From positions 31,544 to 95,543 of the forward strand of contig ONCM01000013.1 of assembly GCA_900316305.1 (NCBI GenBank): a DNA stretch of 64,000 nt, read 5' to 3'. The notes below the pieces were generated by a model. It searched no databases. It was not told the DNA's origin and worked only from the letters and a program-made list of their open reading frames with translations. A program made the position numbers and the translations under genes. This DNA comes from an uncultured Bacteroidales bacterium (lineage in GTDB: Bacteria; Bacteroidota; Bacteroidia; Bacteroidales; WCHB1-69). This document shows positions 46,101 through 56,485 of the stretch, piece after piece; position 1 is the stretch's first letter; each line of letters starts with the position of its first letter.

Positions 46101-48004
46101 TGAAATACAAATACAAAAAAGAGGATTACCGGCTGTTGGACGAGTTTTACAAACAGAAAATCAGGCAGATACACATCGTAGGGGAATATGCCAACCTTAT
46201 GGTCAAGGACTACGGTGCAGCATTGCAGTTCGTGCAGGACTATTTTCTATTAGACCACAAAAAATTTGTCAGCCAATATTTCAAGGGGGACAGAGCAAAA
46301 GAAATCGAGAAGAACATCACGATGGAGAAATACCGGCAGCTTTTTGGCGAACTGTCTGAAAAACAGCGGGAAATCATCCAAGACAAACAGTCGAAGTGCA
46401 TCGTGGTGGCGGCCGGGCCGGGAAGCGGAAAGACGAGGGTGCTCGTACACAAATTGGCCTCCTTGCTGCTGATGGAAGACGTGAAACATGAACAGTTGCT
46501 GATGCTGACCTTCTCCCGCGCCGCAGCCATCGAATTCAAACAACGGTTAATCAAGCTGATTGGAGGCGCCGCCCATTTCGTGGACATCAAGACTTTCCAC
46601 TCTTTCAGTTTCGACCTGATCGGGAAAACCGGGAATCTGGAAGAGGCCGACCAAGTGGTTCGAATGGCCGCCGAAATGGTGGAGAACGGTGAGGTAGAGC
46701 CCACAAAAATCGGGAAAACCGTGTTGGTGATTGACGAGGCGCAGGACATGGACGCCGACGAATACGCGCTCGTAAGCGCGCTGATGCGACAAAACGAGGA
46801 GATGCGCGTGATTGCTGTCGGTGACGACGACCAGAACATCTACCAGTTTCGCGGTTCCGATTCCAAATACATGAAGTCGTTCATCTCTGATTTCCAAGCC
46901 GTTCAATATGAGATGACTGAAAACTACCGCAGTTGCCGGAACATCGTCCAATTTTCCGACCGTTTCATTCATCGTTTGGACAACCGCATGAAAAAACAGG
47001 GTTGCACGGCGATTAGTCAGGAGTGCGGGCAGGTTTTTCTGACCAAACACAACAGCAGCAACCTATACACGCCCATCATCAATCAATTGAAACACAACGG
47101 AATAACAGGAACCGTATGTGTGATGACCAACACCAACGACGAGGCGGTGCAGATGGCGGGACTTTTGCACAAGGAGGGATTCCGCACCAAGCTGATTCAG
47201 TCGGGCGGCTCGTTCCGGCTGGCGGACTTGGCGGAAATCCGCTATTTTTTGAAGCAGATTGACAAACGGACCTCCACGCCCATCATTTCGGATAACGCAT
47301 GGGATGAAGCGAAAGAGAAAACACTCCTCACCTACGCGCAAAGCAACCTTCAGGAATATTTGCAGGTCTTTTTCCGCGCTTTCGAAAGCACCAACAAAGT
47401 GAAATACCGCAGTGATTTGGGGGATTTCGTGTTCGAGTCCAATATCGAAGATTTCTGCTTCGCCGACAAGAAAACAGTATTGGTTTCCACCATCCACAAG
47501 ACCAAAGGCCGCGAATTCGACACCGTGTATATGATGCTGGCACGGAACGAGGATGAAACGGCCGAGAACATCCGGAAGCTTTATGTGGGCTTGACCCGCG
47601 CCCGGAAATCGCTCTACATCCACATCTGCGCCGCCCTTTTCGACGGAATCCGGCATGAGAATGTGGAATACGCGGAAGATAACACGCCGTACAGTGCCCC
47701 GAATGACATTTCCGTGCAGTTGACCCACAGGGATGTCTATCTGGACTTTTTCAAAGACAAGAAGGAAAAGATTCTCTCGTTGCGGAGCGGCCAGCCATTG
47801 TGGTTCAAGGACAACGGTTTCTACTCAGAGACGGGCGACTGCTTGGCGGTGCTGTCTGCGAAAAAGCGCAACGAACTGCAAGAGCTCCATCGGCAAGGAT
47901 TCTCGGTCTATGCTGCGGAGGTGGCCTTCATCGCAGCATGGCGCAGCGAGAACGACACCGCGGAGTCGGCCGTGATGTTGCCGAAAATGCACCTGGGGCG
48001 GTGA
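43154..48004 (+). CDS. giant DEDD exonuclease-RecQ helicase-UvrD helicase fusion
   Basis: Encodes about 1616 residues. (1) A DEDD-type exonuclease-like domain: VAFIDTEVSSDG, CGHNILHHDLKFL, NPLNDSLKARDL (about 22-140). (2) A small Cys cluster CNTPCHQPCSYC (about 250). (3) RecQ SF2 helicase: FPTGGGKSLTFQLPA (about 303), VIDEAHCFSAWGHDFR (about 405), VQEAGRAGRD (about 595), then RecQ-C/helical regions. (4) A UvrD-type SF1 helicase: AAGPGSGKTRVL (about 1087), VIDEAQDMD, DDDQNIYQFRGSD, STIHKTKGREFDTV, YVGLTRARKSLY. Start 43154 follows the -7 box; 43133 would be nearly leaderless. Probable DNA repair or defence role. Confidence 0.85.
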   Translation: MPSIQEYLNRIRHSFSPSAEKSLVVAFIDTEVSSDGRKVYDFGAFIEPEEKFHAASKDEFAKFIRNAEYLCGHNILHHDLKFLADIPGLKRKKTIDTLYLSPLLFPRRPYHKLVKDEKLQVEEMNNPLNDSLKARDLFYDEISAFNNLSEELQSIYYKLLHKREEFEGFFDYIGFEEASTDLAGLIQTQFKGLICDHADILHHITEHPTELAYALALIHCGDTFSITPPWVLHQFPVVEHILKVLCNTPCHQPCSYCDERLDIHKNLQSVFGYKEFRTFDGEPMQEKAVQAAVDGKSLLTIFPTGGGKSLTFQLPAIMAGRNEHGLTVVISPLQSLMKDQVDNLADKGITEAVTINGLLDPISRTNAFERVADGSASILYIAPEMMRSKTLEKLLLSRNVVRFVIDEAHCFSAWGHDFRVDYLYIGDFIRKIQEKKGNRVTIPVSCFTATAKQKVISDIRDYFQRKLGLELELFASTAARTNLRYSVIHAETEDEKYDYLRKLLTSNDSPTIIYVSRTRKTREIAEKLTKDGFPALPFNGKMDPNDKIANQNAFMDNQVRAIVATSAFGMGVDKKDVGMVIHYDISDSLENYVQEAGRAGRDPQLNAQCYILFSDHDLDKHFILLNQTKLSISEIQQVWKAIKDLTRQRKSVSCSALEIARQAGWNDEVADIETRVRTAVAALEDAGYVSRGNNVPRVFATGIMVKNMEEARQRIEHSSLFSHDEQTQAIRVIKSLISNKYKANAGSVEAESRVDYLSDMLGMTKAEVIQAVSLMRQEGILADSRDMTALIHKTDNEKKSLKRFESFAKLEQFLLAMVISRDNEIEISYKELNESALKADIQDSTIRNIRTILYFLSIKSYIKKKENIEKGLVRFSLSRDINAISKKNDLRIDLCRFIIKKLYTLPTTESEDFSNEFKLVQFSVTEIQKEFAEQIRISTSEKPCTISDVEEALLYLNKIGALKLEGGFMVIYNAMQIHRLTDMKYKYKKEDYRLLDEFYKQKIRQIHIVGEYANLMVKDYGAALQFVQDYFLLDHKKFVSQYFKGDRAKEIEKNITMEKYRQLFGELSEKQREIIQDKQSKCIVVAAGPGSGKTRVLVHKLASLLLMEDVKHEQLLMLTFSRAAAIEFKQRLIKLIGGAAHFVDIKTFHSFSFDLIGKTGNLEEADQVVRMAAEMVENGEVEPTKIGKTVLVIDEAQDMDADEYALVSALMRQNEEMRVIAVGDDDQNIYQFRGSDSKYMKSFISDFQAVQYEMTENYRSCRNIVQFSDRFIHRLDNRMKKQGCTAISQECGQVFLTKHNSSNLYTPIINQLKHNGITGTVCVMTNTNDEAVQMAGLLHKEGFRTKLIQSGGSFRLADLAEIRYFLKQIDKRTSTPIISDNAWDEAKEKTLLTYAQSNLQEYLQVFFRAFESTNKVKYRSDLGDFVFESNIEDFCFADKKTVLVSTIHKTKGREFDTVYMMLARNEDETAENIRKLYVGLTRARKSLYIHICAALFDGIRHENVEYAEDNTPYSAPNDISVQLTHRDVYLDFFKDKKEKILSLRSGQPLWFKDNGFYSETGDCLAVLSAKKRNELQELHRQGFSVYAAEVAFIAAWRSENDTAESAVMLPKMHLGR

Positions 48005-48084
48005 CACAGCACCCCTTCGCCGAAAAATTTCCTTCCCAACTGCAACCTTTTCAACTTTCCGTATCTTATAGTGCGGAAAAAAAA

Positions 48085-48092
48085 TATTTTTG
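48085..48092 (+). promoter_or_regulatory. -7 box TATTTTTG of the TPR protein gene
   Basis: TAnnTTTG box 88 nt upstream of the ATG at 48181. Confidence 0.55.
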
Positions 48093-48180
48093 CCGTGCTG
48101 TTTCCCCATTGCGGGGTTCACCGGACTTCGCCCCGCTTATGGCAGCAGCACGGAAAGAAAAACAGAGAAGTCCCCATAAA

Positions 48181-49365
48181 ATGATGAAAAAAATCACCAC
48201 CCTGCTGCTGACCCTTCTTGCTTTCGCCGGGTACAGCCAAGCCCAAACCGATGTGCTCTCCGCGGCACAGAAGCTTATCGACGCGAAAAAGTACGAGTCC
48301 GTGTACGTCCTACTTGACAACGAAGATCCCAACAACGAGAAACCCGACGTCGTGCTGATGAAGGAGGATATCGTGCTCAACTACTTTGTTTCCAGTATGA
48401 TGCATCAAGTCTTCGCACTCAAAGACTTGAAAAAGAACGAGGATGTCATGGACTATCGCGGCAAAACCGGCACCTTCAGCATGTTCCCGTTCCGGGCCGA
48501 CAGCGTCCTGATCAAGCTCATCGCCGCCTATCCGGACAACTGCAAGCTGTACCGCGGTCTCGCGTTCTACTATAATGAGGTGCTGAACAAGTACGGCGGA
48601 TACTGGCTTATGGACGAGGAGGAACTGACGCAAAAGATCATCGACAACAGCAAGAAAGCCATCGACGGCGGATGCGGGGACTACATCACCTACCACAACT
48701 TGGGCGTGGCGTTGCTGACGCAAGAGGAAACCGCACAGAGCATCCCGTACCTCAAAAAGGCCACCGAGCTGGAGCCCAAGAAGGCGGACGCGCACTACAA
48801 CTTGGCCTACGCCTACCTGTTCACGGACCAGCTCGACAACGCGTTCCCGCAGGCCAAGGCCTCCTACGACCTCTACAAGGACAAAGACCTCAAGGGGGAC
48901 GCCGCCCGCATGACCGGACAAATCCTGATGGAGAAAGGCGACTATCGCAATGCCTTGAAATACTTTGAAACAGCGGACAAACTCATTCCGGACGACTACT
49001 ACAACCTGTCGCCCCTGCTGCGCCTCTACTTAGTCACCGACAACCAGAAGGCGCCCTCGACGGCCAAGAAACTGTTCGAACTCGCCCCCGAGAATCCGAC
49101 CATCTACCAGGCCATGATCGAAGCCTACCGATTTGCCGGCAAAGAGCCCGAACTCGTCCGTTTTTACAAGGCGCAACTGCCGAAATACGCGAACAACGAC
49201 AAGGTTTTCGGCAACCTGCACTTCTACCTCGGCACTCTTGCGATGGAGCACGACAAAGCCGCCGCCAAGGAGTATTTCCTGAAAGCCAGAGAGATTTTCG
49301 GGCACGTATATGACAAGGAACACTACGTGTTCGGGGTGATCGACGACGCGCTCGAGGGACTCTGA
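48181..49365 (+). CDS. exported tetratricopeptide-repeat protein
   Basis: Encodes 394 residues with a signal peptide (MMKKITTLLLTLLAFAGYSQ). TPR units start about residue 170: YHNLGVALLTQEETAQSIPY, AHYNLAYAYLFTDQLDNAFP, MTGQILMEKGDYRNALKYFE. It is probably a periplasmic scaffold; partner unknown. Starts at 48181 or 48184 are equivalent. The long frame from 47800 overlaps the helicase gene and is a shadow. It is monocistronic, with gyrB following after 136 nt. Confidence 0.82.
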   Translation: MMKKITTLLLTLLAFAGYSQAQTDVLSAAQKLIDAKKYESVYVLLDNEDPNNEKPDVVLMKEDIVLNYFVSSMMHQVFALKDLKKNEDVMDYRGKTGTFSMFPFRADSVLIKLIAAYPDNCKLYRGLAFYYNEVLNKYGGYWLMDEEELTQKIIDNSKKAIDGGCGDYITYHNLGVALLTQEETAQSIPYLKKATELEPKKADAHYNLAYAYLFTDQLDNAFPQAKASYDLYKDKDLKGDAARMTGQILMEKGDYRNALKYFETADKLIPDDYYNLSPLLRLYLVTDNQKAPSTAKKLFELAPENPTIYQAMIEAYRFAGKEPELVRFYKAQLPKYANNDKVFGNLHFYLGTLAMEHDKAAAKEYFLKAREIFGHVYDKEHYVFGVIDDALEGL

Positions 49366-49447
49366 CATTCCTGGTGCCTTTCCCGCAAACGGAACGGTCA
49401 ACAGTCCAAAGCCGAAAAACCGGCAGCAATTTTCCCGCCCAACCTAA

Positions 49448-51469
<2,022 letters not shown>

Positions 51470-51491
51470 TCCAATTAAAATAAGAATTATT

Positions 51492-51551
51492 CCAAAAGGG
51501 CTGAAAGCCCGACGTATGTCAGCCCAGGGTGAAGCGAAGCGGAGCCCTGGG
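51492..51551 (+). repeat. 60-nt interspersed repeat, copy 1
   Basis: Contains the hairpins GGGCT-GAAA-GCCC and CCCAGGG...CCCTGGG. It matches 53890-53949 in inverted orientation with one difference over 60 nt. In one frame both copies read LKARRMSAQGEAKRSPG, which is translation of the repeat and not a protein domain. Confidence 0.9.
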
Positions 51552-51568
51552 ATAAAAACCGAATCATC

Positions 51569-52315
51569 ATGGAAGAACCCGAAGTAAACACGGTAAATAA
51601 CACCGAACAGATACCCGAAGCAACAACGCCCGAGACGACCATCCCCGCGAACGTCATCTCATTCAAAAACGTGAACATCTCCCACCGGAAATTGCGGGTG
51701 CTGACTGACATCAGCTTCTCCATCCGGCAGGGCGAGTTCGTCTATCTGATCGGCAAGACTGGTTCAGGAAAGTCCTCCATCCTGCAAGCCCTTATTGGGG
51801 AAATCCATCCCGAGGGCGAGGAAGCCATGATGCTCGGCTACGACCTGCTGAACCTGAAGAAGAAACAGATTCCCGAGATGCGCAAGAAGTTGGGCGTCGT
51901 TTTCCAAGATTACCAGCTGCTGCAGGACCGCACCGTCATTGAGAACCTGATGTTCGTGCTTCGCGCCACCCGTTGGAAAGACAAAAACGCCATGCTCAAC
52001 CGCTGCGAAGAGGTGCTCGGCATGGTGGGACTGGAAACGAAGGACTTCAAACTGCCTTCACAGCTGTCTGGCGGCGAGCAGCAGCGCGTCTGCATCGCCC
52101 GTGCTTTGCTCAACAGTCCGGATCTGATCCTGGCCGACGAGCCCACCGGCAGCCTCGACCCCATCACCGCTGAGGAAATCTTCCAGACGTTCCACCACAT
52201 CAACAAAACCGGTACCACCGTGCTGATGGCCACCCATAACTTCTCCATGATCGACAAGTTCCCCTCCCGCGCAATTTGCATCGAAGACGGAAAACTGATC
52301 GATTCAATGGTCTAA
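51569..52315 (+). CDS. ftsE: cell-division ATP-binding protein FtsE
   Basis: Encodes 248 residues. ABC ATPase with Walker [10 protein letters not shown] (about 72), Q-loop [14 protein letters not shown], signature LSGGEQQRV, Walker [13 protein letters not shown] and switch ATHN. The sequence after Walker A is close to FtsE, which with FtsX controls peptidoglycan hydrolases at division. The N-terminal 28 residues are an extra Thr/Pro-rich extension. FtsX is not next to it, so an alternative ABC role remains possible. Confidence 0.83.
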   Translation: MEEPEVNTVNNTEQIPEATTPETTIPANVISFKNVNISHRKLRVLTDISFSIRQGEFVYLIGKTGSGKSSILQALIGEIHPEGEEAMMLGYDLLNLKKKQIPEMRKKLGVVFQDYQLLQDRTVIENLMFVLRATRWKDKNAMLNRCEEVLGMVGLETKDFKLPSQLSGGEQQRVCIARALLNSPDLILADEPTGSLDPITAEEIFQTFHHINKTGTTVLMATHNFSMIDKFPSRAICIEDGKLIDSMV

Positions 52316-52361
52316 TTAATGGTTATAGGTTATTGGTTATTGAAGTTGTCAATGGTCAAAA

Positions 52362-53285
52362 ATGTTATCGGTACTGATTCCCATATACAACGTTAACGTG
52401 CACCCTTTGGTGTCGGAGTTGGAGGCGCAGCTCGCAAATTGCGGGTGTGCTTACGAGATTATTCTCGCCGACGATGCCTCCTCCGACCTTCCCCTGCGAT
52501 ACCATAACACCCTGCTTACTCAGCAGGAGAACGTCAGCTATATCCAGCATGAGGCGAATATCGGCCGGTCGAAGACTCGCAACGAGCTGGCCGACACGGC
52601 AAAATATCCATACTTGCTCTTCATCGACTGCGATGCGCGGATGAAAAGCAAGAACTACATAGCCAATTATCTGGAGTTCATCGAAGCTTCAACCCTCAAA
52701 GAAATGCCTTTCGCCGTTTCCGGAGGACTGTCTTACCACAATACCCTGCCCCCCAAGGAACAACGATTACGCTACAAGTACGGCATTTTCCGTGAAGCAC
52801 GCGTCGCCTTCATTCGCAACCGGAATCCATACCAGAATTTCACCCCTTTCAACCTGCTGATAACCAAGTCGGTGTTCGAAAGTTGCCGTTTCGACGAAAC
52901 GTTGACCGACTACGGGCACGAAGACACTTTTTTCGGCATGGAACTCGAAAAGCAGCTGATCCCCGTCAGCCATATCAACAACGAGCTTTATCACGAAGGA
53001 TTGGACAACACCGATCTCTTCATCAAAAAAATAGAAGCCAGCGTCCGGAATTTGGACAAACTGTGCCGTGACGGCAAAGTGGATGAGCGCTTCCGCAAAC
53101 AAAGCCGTCTGCTGCAGACATGGGAACGGCTCCGCAAACGACCTTACGGTTCCTGGGTGTTCCGATTGCTCCGTCTGATGCGAGCCCCGATCAAGACCTT
53201 AATGACGAGAGTTAGCAGCTTGAAGGCCATGGATTTATACAAATTAATGTTGTTTGATGAATTGCAACATGTTAAGGGCGAATGA
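52362..53285 (+). CDS. GT2 family glycosyltransferase
   Basis: Encodes 307 residues. A GT-A fold shows SVLIPIYNVNVHPLV, the metal-binding LFIDCDARM and a C-terminal acceptor region with DYGHEDTFFGMELEKQ, typical of cell-envelope polysaccharide GT2 enzymes. The C-terminal ~70 residues are basic and amphipathic, suggesting membrane contact. Acceptor and sugar are unknown. It follows ftsE by 46 nt of GGTTATT repeats, probably on the same transcript. Confidence 0.82.
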   Translation: MLSVLIPIYNVNVHPLVSELEAQLANCGCAYEIILADDASSDLPLRYHNTLLTQQENVSYIQHEANIGRSKTRNELADTAKYPYLLFIDCDARMKSKNYIANYLEFIEASTLKEMPFAVSGGLSYHNTLPPKEQRLRYKYGIFREARVAFIRNRNPYQNFTPFNLLITKSVFESCRFDETLTDYGHEDTFFGMELEKQLIPVSHINNELYHEGLDNTDLFIKKIEASVRNLDKLCRDGKVDERFRKQSRLLQTWERLRKRPYGSWVFRLLRLMRAPIKTLMTRVSSLKAMDLYKLMLFDELQHVKGE

Positions 53286-53356
53286 TTATTTGCCCCTACC
53301 TGAAACCTGAATCTTGAAACCTGAAACAAAAAAGAATCATGTAACCAAATATTTTT

Positions 53357-53364
53357 TACTTTTG
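53357..53364 (+). promoter_or_regulatory. -7 box TACTTTTG of mscL
   Basis: TAnnTTTG box 30 nt upstream of the ATG at 53395. Confidence 0.65.
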
Positions 53365-53394
53365 CACTTTCAAACATCATTAAAATTTACAGCT

Positions 53395-53826
53395 ATGGGA
53401 TTTTTCAAAGAATTTAAGGAATTTGCAATGAAAGGCAACGTGATGGACATGGCCATCGGTGTGGTCATTGGCGGTGCCTTCGGAAAAATTGTCACCTCTT
53501 TGGTGAATGACATCATCATGCCGCTCGTCGGTGCACTGATCGGCAACGTCAATTTCACGACGCTGTCGCTCACCCTCCGCGCCCCGAAGCTCAATGAGGC
53601 TGGTGAAGTCGTCAGTGAGGCCGTCACCCTCAACTACGGCAACTTCATCCAAGTGACCGTTGACTTCCTGATCATCGCATTCTGTATCTTCCTCGTGATG
53701 AAGGGAATCAACAAGGCTACCAGCGCGTTAAAGAAAGCCGAAGAAGAAGCTCCCGCACCTGCTCCCGAACCAAGCGCAGAGGAGAAACTTCTCACCGAGA
53801 TTCGCGATTTGCTGAAGGAAAAATAA
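53395..53826 (+). CDS. mscL: large-conductance mechanosensitive channel MscL
   Basis: Encodes 143 residues. It has the N-terminal amphipathic helix ([20 protein letters not shown]), TM1 with [16 protein letters not shown], a periplasmic loop and TM2 ([20 protein letters not shown]), then the C-terminal coiled coil after an Ala/Pro/Glu linker. Homopentameric channel opened by membrane tension under hypo-osmotic shock. Terminated by the hairpin at 53853. Confidence 0.95.
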   Translation: MGFFKEFKEFAMKGNVMDMAIGVVIGGAFGKIVTSLVNDIIMPLVGALIGNVNFTTLSLTLRAPKLNEAGEVVSEAVTLNYGNFIQVTVDFLIIAFCIFLVMKGINKATSALKKAEEEAPAPAPEPSAEEKLLTEIRDLLKEK

Positions 53827-53852
53827 TCCTTTACGCAATTCCGACAAAAAAA

Positions 53853-53880
53853 ACGCCCGATTCATCGGGCGTTTTTTTTT
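53853..53880. terminator. bidirectional terminator between mscL and the MATE gene
   Basis: ACGCCCGA-TTCA-TCGGGCGT (53853-53872) with a T9 tract on the plus strand and a run of A before it, serving both convergent genes. Confidence 0.9.
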
Positions 53881-53889
53881 GACCATTGC

Positions 53890-53949
53890 CCCAGGGCTCC
53901 GCTTCGCTTCACCCTGGGCTGACATACGTCGGGCCTTCAGCCCTTTTGG
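53890..53949 (-). repeat. 60-nt interspersed repeat, copy 2 (inverted)
   Basis: Reverse complement of 51492-51551 with a single substitution. The two copies bracket ftsE, the GT2 gene and mscL. Confidence 0.9.
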
Positions 53950-53964
53950 AAGTATCAAATAAAA

Positions 53965-55263
53965 TTAACTACTAACTACAATGTATCGTTTTTGTCCCAA
54001 AGCCATCAGCAATCCCCTGAAAATCAGGAAGACGATAAATGCGAACCAGAGCGCGTGGTTGCCCCAATGGGCGGCGAGCGCATAATAGATAATGAAGAAA
54101 ATGGCCGTGGCCACGAACATAACGTTGCGCATGGCGGCTGTGGCGGTGGCCCCGATGTAGATACCATCATAGATGAAGGCCGCAAATCCCGTAAAGGGCA
54201 GCAGATAAGTCCAAAACATGTAAATCATGGCCGTGCCGATGACCGCCTCGTCCTTGGCGAGGATCCGCAGGAGCATTTCGCCGCCGAAAACGAACAACAA
54301 CGTGAAAGCCACCGCCAGAGCGACCCCCCAGCACATCAGATAACGGATGGTGAGGCGCAACTTGAACCGGTCTTTGGCACCCACATACTTGCCCACGAGC
54401 GACTCGCCCGCGTAGGCGAAACCGTCCATCACGTAAGAGGTCAGCGTAAACAGCTGCATCAGCAAGGTGTTGGCAGCCAAGATTTCATCGCCCATGGAGG
54501 AGGATATGTACGGGATGAAGGTGAATACGGCAATCATGCAGAGAGAACGGAGGAAGATGTCGGCGTTGACCTGGAAAAAGCGAATCATCTTACGCCATTG
54601 CAGAGCCGCCCGCCAACGAATGTCGTGCCAGAAATGGCCATAGCGACGCACCCAAATGATGATGGCCAGCAACAATCCGCTGTATTGTGCCAACACCGAA
54701 CCCCAAGCCACACCCGCAATTCCCGCATCGAAGGCATAGACAAACAAGAGGCTGAACACGATATTCACGAGATTCAGCACCGTAGCCACCCACATCGGGG
54801 AGGCAGCATTCTGCATCCCAAGGAACCATCCTTTCAAAACATAAAGACTTATGGTGGCCGGTGCTGCCCAAATACGGATGTAGAAGTAAGTCAGCATCAG
54901 GTCTATTGTGCGGGGAGAACTGTCAATCAGACGTTTGCACAACTGCGCGATAGGATACTGCAACAACAGCAATATCACCGCGACCGACAGTGCGATGACG
55001 ATACCTCGCACCAACACATTGAGGTATTCCTCCTTATCCTGAGCACCAAAAGCCTGTGCCGTCAGTCCGGAAGTGCCCATGCGCAGGAAACCGAAGTTCC
55101 AGTAAATCAGGTTGAAAACCATCGTAGCCAACGCGATGGCTGCAATGTATCCCGCATCCCCGATATGTCCCACGATAGCGACATCCACCATGCCCAACAA
55201 TGGCACGGTAATGTTCGTCACAATACTCGGAATCGATATCTTCAGGATTTCTCGGTTCATCAA
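53965..55263 (-). CDS. MATE family efflux transporter (DinF-like)
   Basis: Encodes 432 residues with 12 predicted membrane helices. The MATE N-lobe shows IPSIVTNITVPLLGMVDVAI and FGFLRMGTSGLTAQAFGA; the second lobe has FAYAGESLVGKYVGAKD. It exports drugs or metabolites by Na+ or H+ antiport; substrate not predictable. Starts at 55263 or 55260 are equivalent. A GTAGAGACG palindrome (55281-55308) sits between it and the upstream MORN-repeat gene. Confidence 0.88.
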   Translation of the reverse strand: MMNREILKISIPSIVTNITVPLLGMVDVAIVGHIGDAGYIAAIALATMVFNLIYWNFGFLRMGTSGLTAQAFGAQDKEEYLNVLVRGIVIALSVAVILLLLQYPIAQLCKRLIDSSPRTIDLMLTYFYIRIWAAPATISLYVLKGWFLGMQNAASPMWVATVLNLVNIVFSLLFVYAFDAGIAGVAWGSVLAQYSGLLLAIIIWVRRYGHFWHDIRWRAALQWRKMIRFFQVNADIFLRSLCMIAVFTFIPYISSSMGDEILAANTLLMQLFTLTSYVMDGFAYAGESLVGKYVGAKDRFKLRLTIRYLMCWGVALAVAFTLLFVFGGEMLLRILAKDEAVIGTAMIYMFWTYLLPFTGFAAFIYDGIYIGATATAAMRNVMFVATAIFFIIYYALAAHWGNHALWFAFIVFLIFRGLLMALGQKRYIVVSS

Positions 55264-55280
55264 ATGGTTTCAAGTTTCAA

Positions 55281-55308
55281 GTAGAGACGCGGAGCTCCAC
55301 GTCTCTAC
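55281..55308. repeat. 28-nt GTAGAGACG palindrome, copy D (intergenic)
   Basis: GTAGAGACGC - GGAGCTCC - ACGTCTCTAC. It touches the first base of the MORN-gene stop codon (55308-55310), so it lies directly after that gene. Confidence 0.9.
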
Positions 55309-56336
55309 TATTCTTGTGGTTTTTCGGTATTGAAAAGCGATTTGAGCAGTTTTGCGTCGTTGCCTTCGGCGTAAACCTCCTCATCCGGAGCAGGGTGTAT
55401 CTTCACCACGATTGCATCTTCAGCATCTTCCACGGGACGATAGCTGACCAGGGCATCAATGGCAACGATATAGCGAGGATTCAACTTCACAAAGACCATG
55501 TAGTCAATCCATTGCTCCACCTCTTCCATTGATTCGTCAATCTGCAATTTGTTGCCGTTCTTCAGCACCACCGTCATCTTGTCGCGATTCTTCACGAAAT
55601 AAGCGACGTTATCCTGGTTGAGCTTCTGCCCTACCCCTTTCTGGTACAGATAAATATATGTTTTGCTAAGTATCCGGTCCTTATAGAGCATCGTGGAACG
55701 GATTTTGCCGTTCACATCGTATGTGTTCCATTCCCCGTCACGCCATCCGTTATGATAATTACCTGTTGTTGAGACTTTTCCGTTAGGATAGTAGGAGGAA
55801 CTCTTCCCGTTGGTCTTGCCCGCCACGTAATCAGCCTCATAGCTGACGACGCCGTTCAGGTAATACGTTTTGTACATACCGTTTCGTTTGTTGTTCAGGT
55901 AGTTGCACTCTTCCAGCAGAACGCCGGAGGTGGAATAGGTCTGCCAGAGTCCATCGCGGTCGCCCGTTTTATAATGCTCCACTTTGAGGAGGGTGTCGCT
56001 ATTGGAATAGTAACGCCATTCGCCCTCTTTCAGTTGGTCGATATAGGCGCCCTCGGAAGCCTTGTGACCATTCTCGTGGTAGATGGTCGTCTTCACCTTG
56101 TGCACACCCTGCTGAAACTCCGTGATACTCTTGAGTTTACCGTTGGCATGGTAATACTTGAAGGTTCCGTAAGGCACATCGTCTTTGAACTGTCCCTCAT
56201 ACACCAGATGACCGTTCTCGTACTTTTTCCAGACACCCTGTTTCTTACCATTTTTGTCTTTCACATTGATATTATCCTGCGAAAAAACCACAAACGGAAT
56301 GAGCAAACAAAGGGTGAAAAATATTGTTTTTTTCAT
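55308..56336 (-). CDS. exported MORN-repeat (YwqK-like) protein
   Basis: Encodes 342 residues with a signal peptide (MKKTIFFTLCLLIPFVVFSQ). About eight MORN-type repeats of ~23 residues follow, for example QGVWKKYENGHLVYEGQFKD, YHANGKLKS, GEWRYYSNSD and GKSSSYYPNGKVS. The family is often named YwqK antitoxin-like, but here it is exported and paired with no toxin. The C-terminal ~100 residues form a separate acidic domain. Function unknown, probably surface binding. Confidence 0.82.
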   Translation of the reverse strand: MKKTIFFTLCLLIPFVVFSQDNINVKDKNGKKQGVWKKYENGHLVYEGQFKDDVPYGTFKYYHANGKLKSITEFQQGVHKVKTTIYHENGHKASEGAYIDQLKEGEWRYYSNSDTLLKVEHYKTGDRDGLWQTYSTSGVLLEECNYLNNKRNGMYKTYYLNGVVSYEADYVAGKTNGKSSSYYPNGKVSTTGNYHNGWRDGEWNTYDVNGKIRSTMLYKDRILSKTYIYLYQKGVGQKLNQDNVAYFVKNRDKMTVVLKNGNKLQIDESMEEVEQWIDYMVFVKLNPRYIVAIDALVSYRPVEDAEDAIVVKIHPAPDEEVYAEGNDAKLLKSLFNTEKPQE

Positions 56337-56349
56337 TGATTTTGTTTTT

Positions 56350-56485
56350 TGACAATGACTATTAGCTTTTGGCTATTGGCTATTGGCTGTTGGCTATTAG
56401 ACTATTAGACTATAACTTTAACCTTGACTTTATCTTCTAACCTTAAACCTTAAACCATAAACCATAAACCATAAACCTTAAACCC
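56350..56485. repeat. GGCTATT and AAACCTTA/AAACCATA tandem arrays
   Basis: Units of TGGCTATTAG type are followed by a heptamer-like run of AAACCTT/AAACCAT. On the minus strand the run begins with the stop region of the Fe-S gene. Confidence 0.75.

Noticed and set aside
53992-55284. 430-residue open frame opposite the MATE gene
   Set aside because: His/Gln/Arg-rich shadow of a membrane-protein gene; the minus-strand frame has clear MATE features.
55308-56336. YwqK-type toxin-antitoxin system
   Set aside because: The MORN protein has a signal peptide and no toxin partner, so the family name would mislead.
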